A stretch of DNA of 64,000 bases from Acidobacteriaceae bacterium. Lineage in GTDB: Bacteria > Acidobacteriota > Terriglobia > Terriglobales > Acidobacteriaceae. The notes below the pieces were generated by a model. It searched no databases. It was not told the DNA's origin and saw nothing but the letters and a program-made list of their open reading frames with translations. The translations under genes were made by a program, and so were the position numbers. The stretch spans positions 1 to 64,000 of the forward strand of contig JASHRF010000076.1 of assembly GCA_030037545.1 (NCBI GenBank), written 5' to 3'. Positions 50,951-58,613 of this stretch are shown in pieces (the stretch's first letter is position 1; each line of letters starts with the position of its first letter).

Positions 50951-50990
50951 GTATCTTTCGGCTCCGCTGCGGTCCCTTCAGGATGAAAGC
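50951..50990. repeat. Degenerate family-2 repeat
   Basis: ATCTTTCGGCTCCGCTGCGG followed by TCCCTTCAGGATGA resembles the family-2 outline (ATCCTTCG ... CAGGATGA) with changes. It lies in the 218-bp gap between hpnC and hpnD. No ORF is supported in that gap. Confidence 0.35.
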
Positions 50991-51037
50991 GGAATGAAAT
51001 GCTCAAGCCGGAATGAAGCGTGGGACTCAATGCGATT

Positions 51038-52012
51038 TTATCGCGCGGCGTGGTTTGATTTGCCGAAGCGGAGAAAGGGGATGGCTTTGCCGGCCAAGGC
51101 GCGAAGGACGAGGGCGAGCTTGGTGGGTTTGGAAATGGCCGGGCGGCCGCTGAGGACGTCGTAGTCGCGGCGCTCAACGGCGCGCAGGATTTCGAGGCCA
51201 CCGCGACTGAAGAGATCGAGATCGACGGCCAGATCGCGGCGCACGCGGCCGATGAGCGGCAGGCCGGCGAGGAAAAGCGAGCGGGCGTAGTCAACTTCCT
51301 GCCGCAGCAGGGCGCGAAACGGAGGCGTGGCGGTGCCTTTTGCGATGGTTTCATCTGTGACGCCGTGGGCGCGCATGTCGGTTTGGGGAAGGTAGACGCG
51401 GCCCTTGGAGAAATCGACGCGCACATCCTGCCAGAAATTGGCGAGCTGCAAGGCGGTGCAGGTTAGGTCGGAGAGGCGGAAGTTTTGATCGCTCACTTCA
51501 CCGCAGGCATAGAGCACCAGGCGGCCGACGGGGTTGGCGGAGAAGCGGCAGTAGCCAAGCACGTCGTCCATGGTTTCGTAGCGGGTGACGGTCTGGTCCT
51601 GGCGGAAGGCGGTGAGCAGATCGGCGAAGGGCTGCTTGGGAATGTGGCAGGCGCGGATGGTCTCGGCCAGCGCAACGAAAACGGGATGACGGGCATGGCC
51701 TTCGTAGCAGGCGTCCAGCTCGCGGCCCCACAGGTCAAGGAGGGCCAAAGCGGCGGAGCGGTCGGGAACCTCGTCACCCAGGTCGTCTGAGATGCGGCAG
51801 TAGGCATAGATAGCGTGAAAATGCGGGCGCAGCGGCTTGGGGAGAAACCAGGTGGCGACGTGGAAGTTTTCGTAGTGCGATTCGGCCAGGCGGCGGCAGT
51901 ACGCCAGGGCTTCGTCGAGGGAGGGAGCCTTCTCCGGAATGCGATAGGAAGGCGGCAGCGCGGCCCAGCCGCGGGCGAGGAGATTGTCGTTGTGTGCGGC
52001 TGTAGCAGTCAA
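51038..52012 (-). CDS. hpnC: Hydroxysqualene synthase HpnC
   Basis: Converts presqualene diphosphate to hydroxysqualene. 324 aa. HpnC markers: ESHYENFHVATWFLPKPLRP, AIYAYCRISDDLGDEVPDRS (first Asp-rich), YCRFSANPVGRLVLYACGE and ALQLANFWQDVRVDFSKGRV (second Asp-rich). The start is TTG at 52010-52012 with GGCGGAAATATCC upstream. It follows two dehydrogenase genes and precedes hpnD. Confidence 0.94.
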   Translation of the reverse strand: MTATAAHNDNLLARGWAALPPSYRIPEKAPSLDEALAYCRRLAESHYENFHVATWFLPKPLRPHFHAIYAYCRISDDLGDEVPDRSAALALLDLWGRELDACYEGHARHPVFVALAETIRACHIPKQPFADLLTAFRQDQTVTRYETMDDVLGYCRFSANPVGRLVLYACGEVSDQNFRLSDLTCTALQLANFWQDVRVDFSKGRVYLPQTDMRAHGVTDETIAKGTATPPFRALLRQEVDYARSLFLAGLPLIGRVRRDLAVDLDLFSRGGLEILRAVERRDYDVLSGRPAISKPTKLALVLRALAGKAIPFLRFGKSNHAAR

Positions 52013-52088
52013 GGATATTTCCGCCTCATCGATATTCTAGCGGGTCGGCGAGTGAGCGAGCGGTACGGGTCTGGAGACTCGCACGACA

Positions 52089-52106
52089 GCCGGTTTGGAA
52101 ACCGGC
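52089..52106. repeat. Perfect palindrome between dehydrogenase and hpnC genes
   Basis: GCCGGTTT-GG-AAACCGGC, an 8-bp stem with two-base centre, in the 115-bp spacer. It might be an mRNA processing or stability site within the hpn transcript, or a protein site. No T-tract follows on either strand. Confidence 0.4.
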
Positions 52107-52127
52107 GCTACTGGCTGGCGTTGCCGG

Positions 52128-53402
52128 TCATGGAACGATGGCGGTTTTGATCTCGGTAGAGCGCTTCATCAGCTTTTCGAAGACACGGTTGAGCTCGTAG
52201 AGGTGGGCGTGGCCGGTGATGAAGGCGCCGGCCTGGAAGCGGCCGCTGGCGATAAGTTCGAGCGCTTTGCGGCAGAGGGCCGGGGTGTGGTGGAAAGTGG
52301 CGCGCAGCGTGATGTCGCTGTAGTGGATGCGATTGGTGTCGAGAGTGACGTGGGTGCCGGTAGCGCAGCCGCCGAAGAAGTTGACCGTCCCGCCTTTGCG
52401 GACCAGCTCGACCGCCTCTTGCCACGCCTCGGGAACGCCGACGGCCTCGATAGCGATGTCGACGCCGCGGTCGTTGGGCGTGAGGGCGCGAGTTTCGCGG
52501 ATGGCCTTGCTGATGCTGGAGGTCTGCACCACGTGAGTCGCGCCGAGCTGGCGCGCCGCTTCCGCCTGGCCATCGAGGCGGACCAAGGCAGTGGTTTCAT
52601 AGCCGGCCAGTGCGGCGACGTGAAGAATCATCAGGCCCAGCGGGCCTCCGCCGATTACGGCCACGATATCGCCCTGGCGCGGGTTCGAGTCCTGGAATCC
52701 GTGGACGGCACAAGCCAGCGGCTCGGTGAGAGCGGCGTGCTCCAGGGGGACGTGACCGGGAACGCGGAGAGTGTTCTTGGCGACGATGCGGGCGGGGATG
52801 CGAATGAATTCGGCGTAGGCGCCGTTGTTGAAGAGCAGATCGTCGCAGAGGTTTTCCTGGCCGCGGGCGCAAAAGTAGCACTGGCCGCAGGGAGCGGAAT
52901 TGAGGGCCACGACGCGGTCGCCAGGAGCGAATTCGGTGACGCCGTCGCCAGCCTCGACTACCGTTCCGGCCAACTCGTGGCCAAAGAGCGCAGGCGGCAC
53001 GATCATGCGGGCGTGATAGCCGCGCCGGAAGACTTTGAGATCGGTGCCGCAGGTGAGGGCTGCGCCCACGCTGACGATCAGCTCGCCCGGTGCGGCTTTG
53101 GGAACAGGGACAGATTCGATGCGAATATCTTGACGGCCGTGGAGGACCGCAGCCCTCATGGTGCTGTGCCCGTGGAGGAGAGTTTTCTCGACAGTCTTGC
53201 GGCCCAGGCTGACGGCGGATTCAACCTTTTTGCGGCCTCTGACGACCACCGTCTCGACGGTATCGAGGCCAGCTTCGACGACCGTTTCGACCGTATTGAG
53301 GCCTCCCTCGACGACGTTCTCGACTCTCCTGCGGCCCCCTTCGACTACAGTTTCGACCGTTTTACGGCCGCGGAGGATCGCGTCTTTCATCGTGCTCGCC
53401 AT
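52128..53402 (-). CDS. Zinc-type MDR dehydrogenase with N-terminal 11-residue repeats
   Basis: 424 aa. From about residue 82 it is a medium-chain dehydrogenase: MRAAVLHGRQDIRIESVPVP, catalytic-zinc GTDLKVFRRGYH and GHELAGTVVEAGDGV, structural-zinc CGQCYFCARGQENLC, and the coenzyme fold VAVIGGGPLGLMI. Ahead of it are seven or eight 11-residue units such as RKTVETVVEGG and LNTVETVVEAG (residues 2-89). The ATG at 53402 has TAGGAGGACCCG directly upstream, so the extension is translated. It lies 9 bp after a sister dehydrogenase, between hpnG and hpnC. A role in reducing the ribosylhopane side chain is inferred. Confidence 0.88.
   Translation of the reverse strand: MASTMKDAILRGRKTVETVVEGGRRRVENVVEGGLNTVETVVEAGLDTVETVVVRGRKKVESAVSLGRKTVEKTLLHGHSTMRAAVLHGRQDIRIESVPVPKAAPGELIVSVGAALTCGTDLKVFRRGYHARMIVPPALFGHELAGTVVEAGDGVTEFAPGDRVVALNSAPCGQCYFCARGQENLCDDLLFNNGAYAEFIRIPARIVAKNTLRVPGHVPLEHAALTEPLACAVHGFQDSNPRQGDIVAVIGGGPLGLMILHVAALAGYETTALVRLDGQAEAARQLGATHVVQTSSISKAIRETRALTPNDRGVDIAIEAVGVPEAWQEAVELVRKGGTVNFFGGCATGTHVTLDTNRIHYSDITLRATFHHTPALCRKALELIASGRFQAGAFITGHAHLYELNRVFEKLMKRSTEIKTAIVP
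53136..53399. repeat. 33-bp-period tandem repeat coding for 11-residue units
   Basis: Eight consecutive units of exactly 33 bp encode ASTMKDAILRG, RKTVETVVEGG, RRRVENVVEGG, LNTVETVVEAG, LDTVETVVVRG, RKKVESAVSLG, RKTVEKTLLHG and HSTMRAAVLHG. No insertion or deletion breaks the period. The last unit merges with the start of the dehydrogenase domain. Confidence 0.88.
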
Positions 53403-53411
53403 CGGGTCCTC

Positions 53412-54554
53412 CTACTCTCGGCCGGCTCCAGGCACCGGCTCAATCATAATCTTCATGGACCCCGCTTGGGGATGGGATGCAATTTCAATGGCTTCGACAG
53501 CCTGCTCCAGCGGAAAACGATGGGAAATGAGCTCGGTAAGATCGAAGCCGCTGCGATAACCGCCAAAGACGAGGCCGGTCACTTCGTCGAGGATAGGGAA
53601 AGAAGACGAGTAAGAGCCGAGGAGGGTTTTTTCGTCGACGCAGACGGCGGCGGGATCGAAGGTGGCCTCTCCATGCTGGGTCTGGGCGAAGAGCATAACC
53701 TTGCCACCAGGCCGGGCAGCGTCCATGGCGGTGCGGATGAGGGCATTGCCGCCGACGGCAACGATGACGGCGTCGGCGCCGCGGCCATCAGTGGCGGCCA
53801 GCACGCGCTCGATGACGTTTTCCTGTCCGGCGTGGATGGGCTCGGTGAGGCCGAAGCGCGCGGCGATGGCGTGGCGCTCAGGGAATAAATCGGAGGTGAG
53901 AACGCGGGCCCCGGTCTTGCGCGCCAGTGCGGCGTGCATCAGCCCGATGGGGCCCTGGCCTATGACGAGCACGGTGTCGTCGGGAGCGAGGTTGAGCATC
54001 TTCACGCCTTTGAGCACGGTGTTGACGGGCTCGACGAAGGCGGCCTGCTCGAAGGGGACGTCATCGGGGATGCGGACTACGCCGCGGTTCCGGACCACGA
54101 AATCCATCACGCGAATGTAGTGGGCGAAGCCTCCGCCGGAGGGCTCAAAGCCGGCGGTGACACCGGTCTTCTTGTAGAGCGGGCACTGCGCAGGGGTCTG
54201 CTTGCGGCAGTAGTAGCACTGGCCGCAGGGGACGTGATGGAAGGTCATCACGCGGTTGCCGACTGCGTAGCCGATGACGCCGGCACCGGTTTCCACGATG
54301 ATGCCGGCCATCTCGTGGCCGAAAATGCGCGGCGCGGAGTGGGAGCCGTTGTGGATTTTTTTGAGGTCGGTGCCGCAGATGCCGCAGGTAGCAACTTTGA
54401 TGAGCAGCTCGCCGGGGCCGATGCGGGGCACGGGAACGGTCTCCACGCGCATGTCGTTGACGCCGCGATAAACTACGGCGCGCATGTTTGCGGTTGTCTC
54501 AACGGGAAGGTTAGAGCTTACCTTGCCTTCAGGGTTCGAGGTTTGGGTTGCCAT
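53412..54554 (-). CDS. Zinc-type MDR dehydrogenase (sorbitol-dehydrogenase-like)
   Basis: 380 aa. Zinc-site residues are seen in CGICGTDLKKIHNGSH and GHEMAGIIVETGAGVIGY, the structural zinc cluster in CGQCYYCRKQTPAQC, and the nucleotide fold in VLVIGQGPIGLMHAAL with LTSDLFPERHA. It has a short 23-residue extension and no repeats, unlike its neighbour. ATG 54554 is preceded by ACAGGAAAACGGA; the long track extension reads antisense to hpnG. It lies 25 bp after hpnG. Alcohol/polyol oxidoreductase activity is expected, substrate unproven. Confidence 0.9.
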   Translation of the reverse strand: MATQTSNPEGKVSSNLPVETTANMRAVVYRGVNDMRVETVPVPRIGPGELLIKVATCGICGTDLKKIHNGSHSAPRIFGHEMAGIIVETGAGVIGYAVGNRVMTFHHVPCGQCYYCRKQTPAQCPLYKKTGVTAGFEPSGGGFAHYIRVMDFVVRNRGVVRIPDDVPFEQAAFVEPVNTVLKGVKMLNLAPDDTVLVIGQGPIGLMHAALARKTGARVLTSDLFPERHAIAARFGLTEPIHAGQENVIERVLAATDGRGADAVIVAVGGNALIRTAMDAARPGGKVMLFAQTQHGEATFDPAAVCVDEKTLLGSYSSSFPILDEVTGLVFGGYRSGFDLTELISHRFPLEQAVEAIEIASHPQAGSMKIMIEPVPGAGRE

Positions 54555-54579
54555 TCCGTTTTCCTGTGCGACCTCAGGT

Positions 54580-55254
54580 TCACAAGAGAAAATTGTGAAT
54601 CGACTCCGCAATATTTTGGGAAGCCTGTCTACTATTTTCTCCCATGCGGAGGAGCGCGGGCCAGTAAATAGGCCTGAGAAGCGCATAAAGGGCGAAACGG
54701 GCGGTTCGGAAGCGGCCGCTGGGGTCGAGGAAACGATTGAAATCGGGAAGGCGGTCATCGCGGCCATCGCTGACACCCTTGATGCAGTAGAAGGGGATCT
54801 CGCGCATGGCGGCCAGGCGTGCGACGGCCGCGGCTTCCATGTCGACAAGTGCGGCGTTGTAGGCGGAGGCCAGACGGAGCTTTTCGGCATGGTTAGCGAC
54901 TGTGGGGCTGGTGGCGAGCCACAGATCGCCCGCGCCGGCCTCACAGTGAAAGCGCTCGCCGGTGCGGACATCGATGACGCCGGCGACATTGTGGGCGCTG
55001 CCGGGAGCAATGCCTGGCGTGAGCGCGCCAGCCCAGCCGATGGAGAAAACCAGATCAATCGGCCCACCGTCTTCAATGCCCGCGAAGGCGCACGTAGCAG
55101 CGGTTTGGCCGACACCGGCACAGGCGGCGATCCACTCGTCCTCTTCATTGCGCTGGGCCCAGAAGTGGATGCCGTTGCGGGCGCTGTGCGGCCAGCCGCG
55201 CACGAGCGGCCTGAGCTCGCCGGGCAGTGCAGCAATGATGGCAGTGCGGGTCAT
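54580..55254 (-). CDS. hpnG: Adenosylhopane nucleosidase/phosphorylase HpnG
   Basis: Releases adenine from adenosylhopane, giving (phospho)ribosylhopane. 224 aa nucleoside-phosphorylase fold: IIAALPGELRPLVRGW at the start, IDLVFSIGWAGALTPG and the purine-site region ALVDMEAAAVARLAAM, followed by YCIKGVSDGRDDRLPDFNRF. ATG 55254 overlaps the DUF488 stop by four bases (ATGA), which sets the start and implies coupling. It is followed by two dehydrogenase genes that could act on its product. Confidence 0.92.
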   Translation of the reverse strand: MTRTAIIAALPGELRPLVRGWPHSARNGIHFWAQRNEEDEWIAACAGVGQTAATCAFAGIEDGGPIDLVFSIGWAGALTPGIAPGSAHNVAGVIDVRTGERFHCEAGAGDLWLATSPTVANHAEKLRLASAYNAALVDMEAAAVARLAAMREIPFYCIKGVSDGRDDRLPDFNRFLDPSGRFRTARFALYALLRPIYWPALLRMGENSRQASQNIAESIHNFLL

Positions 55255-55655
55255 GCCTTGGGAGCGTGGGCGAGAAGAATCTGTTTGAGGCGCGAACGAT
55301 GGCAACGGGACTCGTCGGCGCAGAAACAGCCAATGGCGATGGGCATGCGCGCGGCAATTTGGGCGACGAATTCTACGGTCTGGCGGGTGTCGGCGTGGCC
55401 AAGCAGCTCGCGCTCGTAGCGGTCGAAGAATTTTTTGCGATGCGCGGGATTCTCGAAGTCGTAACTCCTGAGCTGGCCGAGGATCTCGGTGCTGGGAGCG
55501 AGCGCGGGCAGCCAGACGTCGAAATAGCCATCGGCGGCCCAGCGGTCTTTGGGGACGCCGCGCGGCGGGCGGCGGGTGGCGCCGATGCGCAGGCCCTGGC
55601 CGGGCCGAGGCGGAGTGCCGATCTGGAAGGTGGTGAGTTTCAGGTCTCGCGGCAT
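55251..55655 (-). CDS. DUF488-family protein, coupled to hpnG
   Basis: 134 aa. DUF488 features are an early GTPPRPGQGLRIGATRRPPR, a middle FDVWLPALAPS and the terminal Cys motif IAIGCFCADESRCHRSRLKQ. ATG 55655 follows GAGGCCCATC. Its TGA overlaps the hpnG ATG. The family is uncharacterised in the main; its Cys pair could be redox or catalytic. Placement inside the hpn operon is the only hint of its job. Confidence 0.85.
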   Translation of the reverse strand: MPRDLKLTTFQIGTPPRPGQGLRIGATRRPPRGVPKDRWAADGYFDVWLPALAPSTEILGQLRSYDFENPAHRKKFFDRYERELLGHADTRQTVEFVAQIAARMPIAIGCFCADESRCHRSRLKQILLAHAPKA

Positions 55656-55683
55656 GATGGGCCTCGCTGGTTGTGAGGAAGAA

Positions 55684-55766
55684 TCCCTCGAGGGTTAAAG
55701 CCCACGATCATTGTAGGTCAGTGATGTGCGGGCTAAAGTCGTAACCTTCAGCTGAAACCCTACTCT
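55684..55766. repeat. Family-3 repeat between hpnA and the DUF488 gene
   Basis: Units AGGGTTAAAGCCCACGATC, GCGGGCTAAAGTCGTAACC and AGCTGAAACCCTACTCTTC in the same order as the repeat at 49735-49812, but more diverged. It ends at the hpnA stop codon and fills most of the gap. Confidence 0.65.
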
Positions 55767-56756
55767 TCACGGCGCGTAGTTGTGGACGCGGAACCAGTCG
55801 ATGGCGGCGCGCATGGCGGGCTCGATGGGCGCGATGCGGAAGCCCAGCTCGTGCTGCGCGCGCGCGCTGGAGGCAAACATTTTTTTGCGGCCCATGCGGA
55901 CCTCTTCGAGCGTGGCGCGGGGCTCACGCCCGCGAATGCGGCCGGTGATCCACTCCTCGAGAAATGCGTAGGTGGCGGCGACGGCGAAAGGAATCTCGAC
56001 GGTGGGCGAGGGGATGGAGGTGAGCGCGGACATCTTGTCGAGGATCTGCTTGAGGGTGAGGTTCTCGCCGCCCAGGATGTAGCGGCGACCGGGCGTGCCC
56101 CGAGTGAGCGCGAGGACGTGGGCACGGGCAACTTCGGCGACGTCGACGAGGTTCAGGCCGGTATCGACATATGCGGGGAATTTGCGGTTAAGGAAATCGA
56201 CGAAGATGCGGCCGGTGGGCGTGGGCTTTACATCGCGTGGGCCGATGGGGGTGGTGGGGTTGAGAATGATGACCTGCTGGCCGGCTTGCGCGGCCTGGAT
56301 CGCTTCCTGCTCGGCGAGAAATTTGGATCGCTTGTAATGGCCGACCATCTCGGCGAGCGAGACCGGCGTGTCTTCATCGCTTACCGCGCCGTCGGTGAAG
56401 AAGTGCATGGTGGCGACGGACGAGGTGTAGACGAAGCGCGGCACGCCGGCCTCGCGCGCCAGGTGCAGCAACTCGCGCGTGCCGTCGACATTGGCGCGGT
56501 ACATGGCGGCGGGATCGGGAATCCACAGGCGGTAATCGGCGGCGACGTGGACCACCGCGTCGCAGTCGGCCAGCGCGGGACTAAGCGACTCCGGATCGGC
56601 GAGATCGCCGGTATGGGTTTCTCCGGTGAGGCCTTCGAGATTTTTCAGGTTGCTGGTCTTGCGGACGAGCAGGCGGAGCTGTGCGCCTTCGGTGGCGAGC
56701 GCCCGCGCGACGTGAAAGCCGACAAATCCGGTGGCGCCGGTGAGAAAGACATTCAT
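55767..56756 (-). CDS. hpnA: Hopanoid-associated sugar epimerase HpnA
   Basis: 329 aa extended SDR. Rossmann motif MNVFLTGATGFVGFHVARAL, DAVVHVAADYRLWIPD, YTSSVATMHFFTDGA and the catalytic region VGHYKRSKFLAEQEA with the YxxxK pair. HpnA is conserved with hopanoid genes but its exact reaction is not settled; it is named a nucleoside-diphosphate-sugar epimerase or dehydratase by similarity. ATG 56756 removes eight residues from the track. It is upstream of the DUF488-hpnG block on the same strand. Confidence 0.9.
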   Translation of the reverse strand: MNVFLTGATGFVGFHVARALATEGAQLRLLVRKTSNLKNLEGLTGETHTGDLADPESLSPALADCDAVVHVAADYRLWIPDPAAMYRANVDGTRELLHLAREAGVPRFVYTSSVATMHFFTDGAVSDEDTPVSLAEMVGHYKRSKFLAEQEAIQAAQAGQQVIILNPTTPIGPRDVKPTPTGRIFVDFLNRKFPAYVDTGLNLVDVAEVARAHVLALTRGTPGRRYILGGENLTLKQILDKMSALTSIPSPTVEIPFAVAATYAFLEEWITGRIRGREPRATLEEVRMGRKKMFASSARAQHELGFRIAPIEPAMRAAIDWFRVHNYAP

Positions 56757-56965
56757 GGTCAAAGGCAGCCAGTTAGCCACGCTGCGCGCGATAGCGAGTT
56801 GGCAGGTTAGCGCGAGCGGGTTGGACTTAATTGTAAGTGGTGGGCGGAGATAGGAGATAGAGGAGCCAGAGCCCCTGGGGACCCGGCGCAGCCGTGGTCA
56901 ATATAGCGGTGCAGTGAGATCAGATTAAGCGAGGTCTCCCGTTGGGGACTTCAGTCTGGCGTCTC

Positions 56966-57394
56966 CTACTCCAGCGCGTCCGGATGCAGGCCGATGTTCT
57001 TTTCACCGGCGGCTTTCTTTTCGTTGTAGGCCTTGACCCAGTCTTCCCAGTGCTTGCCGGCGGCGCGGTCTTTGCCGCTGAATTCGAGGCGCGCGATCTC
57101 GGCGTAGCTGAGCTTGCGCTTGTTCTCCGCCTTGGGCGTGAAGTACTGCACCCAGGAATCGGCGAGCGTGGCGCCGGTATGGCGATTGAAGATGTAGGCT
57201 TCGATCTTCTCGCCGGATTTGGTGGTAATGGTCACGTCGCCGCGGTAGTCGAAGGCTTTTTCGAGGGCGTTGCGGATTTCTTCGTCGCTGGCCAGCTCGG
57301 GAATCCAGCCTTCGAGCTGTTGATGCTCGGTGCCGGGGGCGAGTTCGAGGGCCTCGATTTGTTCGAGCGTGTATTTCTGGACTTCAGCCGTCAT
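56966..57394 (-). CDS. 142-aa protein coupled to hpnH, unknown
   Basis: Soluble, charged protein with a likely small beta-barrel centre (FDYRGDVTITTKSGEKIEAY), then WVQYFTPKAENKRKLSYAEI and LEFSGKDRAAGKHWEDWV. Its ATG overlaps the hpnH stop (ATGA). No family name is recognised with certainty; the middle resembles Sm-like barrels. An accessory function to adenosylhopene formation is possible from gene coupling only. It ends 210 bp before hpnA. Confidence 0.75.
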   Translation of the reverse strand: MTAEVQKYTLEQIEALELAPGTEHQQLEGWIPELASDEEIRNALEKAFDYRGDVTITTKSGEKIEAYIFNRHTGATLADSWVQYFTPKAENKRKLSYAEIARLEFSGKDRAAGKHWEDWVKAYNEKKAAGEKNIGLHPDALE

Positions 57395-58509
57395 GCGCGC
57401 GTTTCCTCGTAGGCGCGTTTGGGCCGTTCGATGGTGACCAGATTGGCGGGGCCGTGTGGGGCGGGCTCGTTGAGCAGATTGCGCGCGTGCTGGTCAGGGT
57501 AGAGGCTGAAACTGCCTTTGACCATGGCCCAGAAGCCCTTGAGCGAGCCGAAGCCGTCGAACACGGCGGTGGGCTCGTAGCCGCAGCTCACCATGCAGTT
57601 AGCGCACTTGGGATTCCCCGAAGCTACGCCGTACTCTTCCCACTTCGTGGTCTCCATCAACTCCTTGAAGGTGTCGGCGTAGCCGTCCTGGAGCAGGTAG
57701 CAGGGACGCTGCCAGCCGAAGATGTTGTAGGCGGGGGAGCCCCACGGCGTGCACTCGTATTTGCGGTCGCCCATCAGAAACTCGAGGAAGAGCGGGGACA
57801 TGTTGAATTTCCAGCTCTTCTTGCGGTTGGACAAAATGGCGCGGAAGAGCCGGCGGACGCGGGCGCGGCCCAGGAAACGGTGCTGGTCGGGCGCTTTCTC
57901 GTAGCTGTAGCCGGGCGAGAGGACGATGCCTTCGACGCCCATGTCCATGACCTCATCGAAGAAGGCGCGGACGGAGTTGGGGTCAGTGCCGTCGAAGAAG
58001 GTGGCGTTGGTGGTGACGCGGAAGCCGCGTTTCACCGCCTCCTTGATGCCCTCGACGGCAATTTCGTAACCGCCCTCACGGCAGACGGAGAAATCGTGGT
58101 GCTCGCGCTGGCCGTCGAGGTGCACGGAAAACGTGAGGTACTTGGAGGGGGTGAACTCGGGCAGGCGGCGCTTGAGTTCGAGCGCGTTGGTGCACAGGTA
58201 GATGTACTTTTTGCGCGCGATAAGGCCGTTGACGATTTCGACGATCTGCGGGTGCAGCAGGGGCTCGCCACCGGGGATGGAGACCATGGGCGCGCCGCAT
58301 TCTTCCACGGCGGCGAAGCATTCCGCCGGCGTGAGCTGCTTCTTGAGAATGTGCGGCGGGTACTGCACTTTGCCGCAGCCGGCGCAGGCCAGGTTGCAGC
58401 GGAAGAGCGGCTCCAGCATGAGAACGAGCGGGTAGCGCTTTTCGCCCGTGAGACGCTTCTTGAGCACGTAGGTTGCAACCGTACCCATCTGGGAGATTGG
58501 AACTGCCAT
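57391..58509 (-). CDS. hpnH: Adenosylhopene transferase HpnH (radical SAM)
   Basis: Adds 5'-deoxyadenosyl to diploptene, the first step of extended hopanoids. 372 aa. The radical SAM cluster is CNLACAGC (Cys38, 42, 45), followed by GGEPLLHPQIVEIV, and a Cys-rich C-terminal segment CANCMVSCGYEPTAVFDGFG. ATG 58509 follows GGGGAAATCGCTG. It is 104 bp downstream of shc. The high resemblance to HpnH leaves little doubt. Confidence 0.96.
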   Translation of the reverse strand: MAVPISQMGTVATYVLKKRLTGEKRYPLVLMLEPLFRCNLACAGCGKVQYPPHILKKQLTPAECFAAVEECGAPMVSIPGGEPLLHPQIVEIVNGLIARKKYIYLCTNALELKRRLPEFTPSKYLTFSVHLDGQREHHDFSVCREGGYEIAVEGIKEAVKRGFRVTTNATFFDGTDPNSVRAFFDEVMDMGVEGIVLSPGYSYEKAPDQHRFLGRARVRRLFRAILSNRKKSWKFNMSPLFLEFLMGDRKYECTPWGSPAYNIFGWQRPCYLLQDGYADTFKELMETTKWEEYGVASGNPKCANCMVSCGYEPTAVFDGFGSLKGFWAMVKGSFSLYPDQHARNLLNEPAPHGPANLVTIERPKRAYEETRA

Positions 58510-58613
58510 CAGCGATTTCCCCTTTTAATGCAGCTATTAGCTCCTAGCATCTAGCCTCTAGCTAAATACGTTGAATCATGCCAGCAGCCACCTGGAGAGC
58601 TATGAGCCAGGAG

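Noticed and set aside
52680-52700. tRNA T-loop-like sequence GGTTCGAGTCC
   Set aside because: It lies inside the dehydrogenase gene and no acceptor or anticodon stem surrounds it.
52095-53888. 597-aa plus-strand ORF across the dehydrogenase genes
   Set aside because: It is a shadow of two well-supported MDR genes on the minus strand; its Asp/Glu-rich composition is the reverse reading of their codons.
54555-55235. Long N-terminal extension of the MDR2 ORF in the track
   Set aside because: It reads through hpnG on the same strand in another frame; the ribosome site and dehydrogenase start place the gene at 54554.
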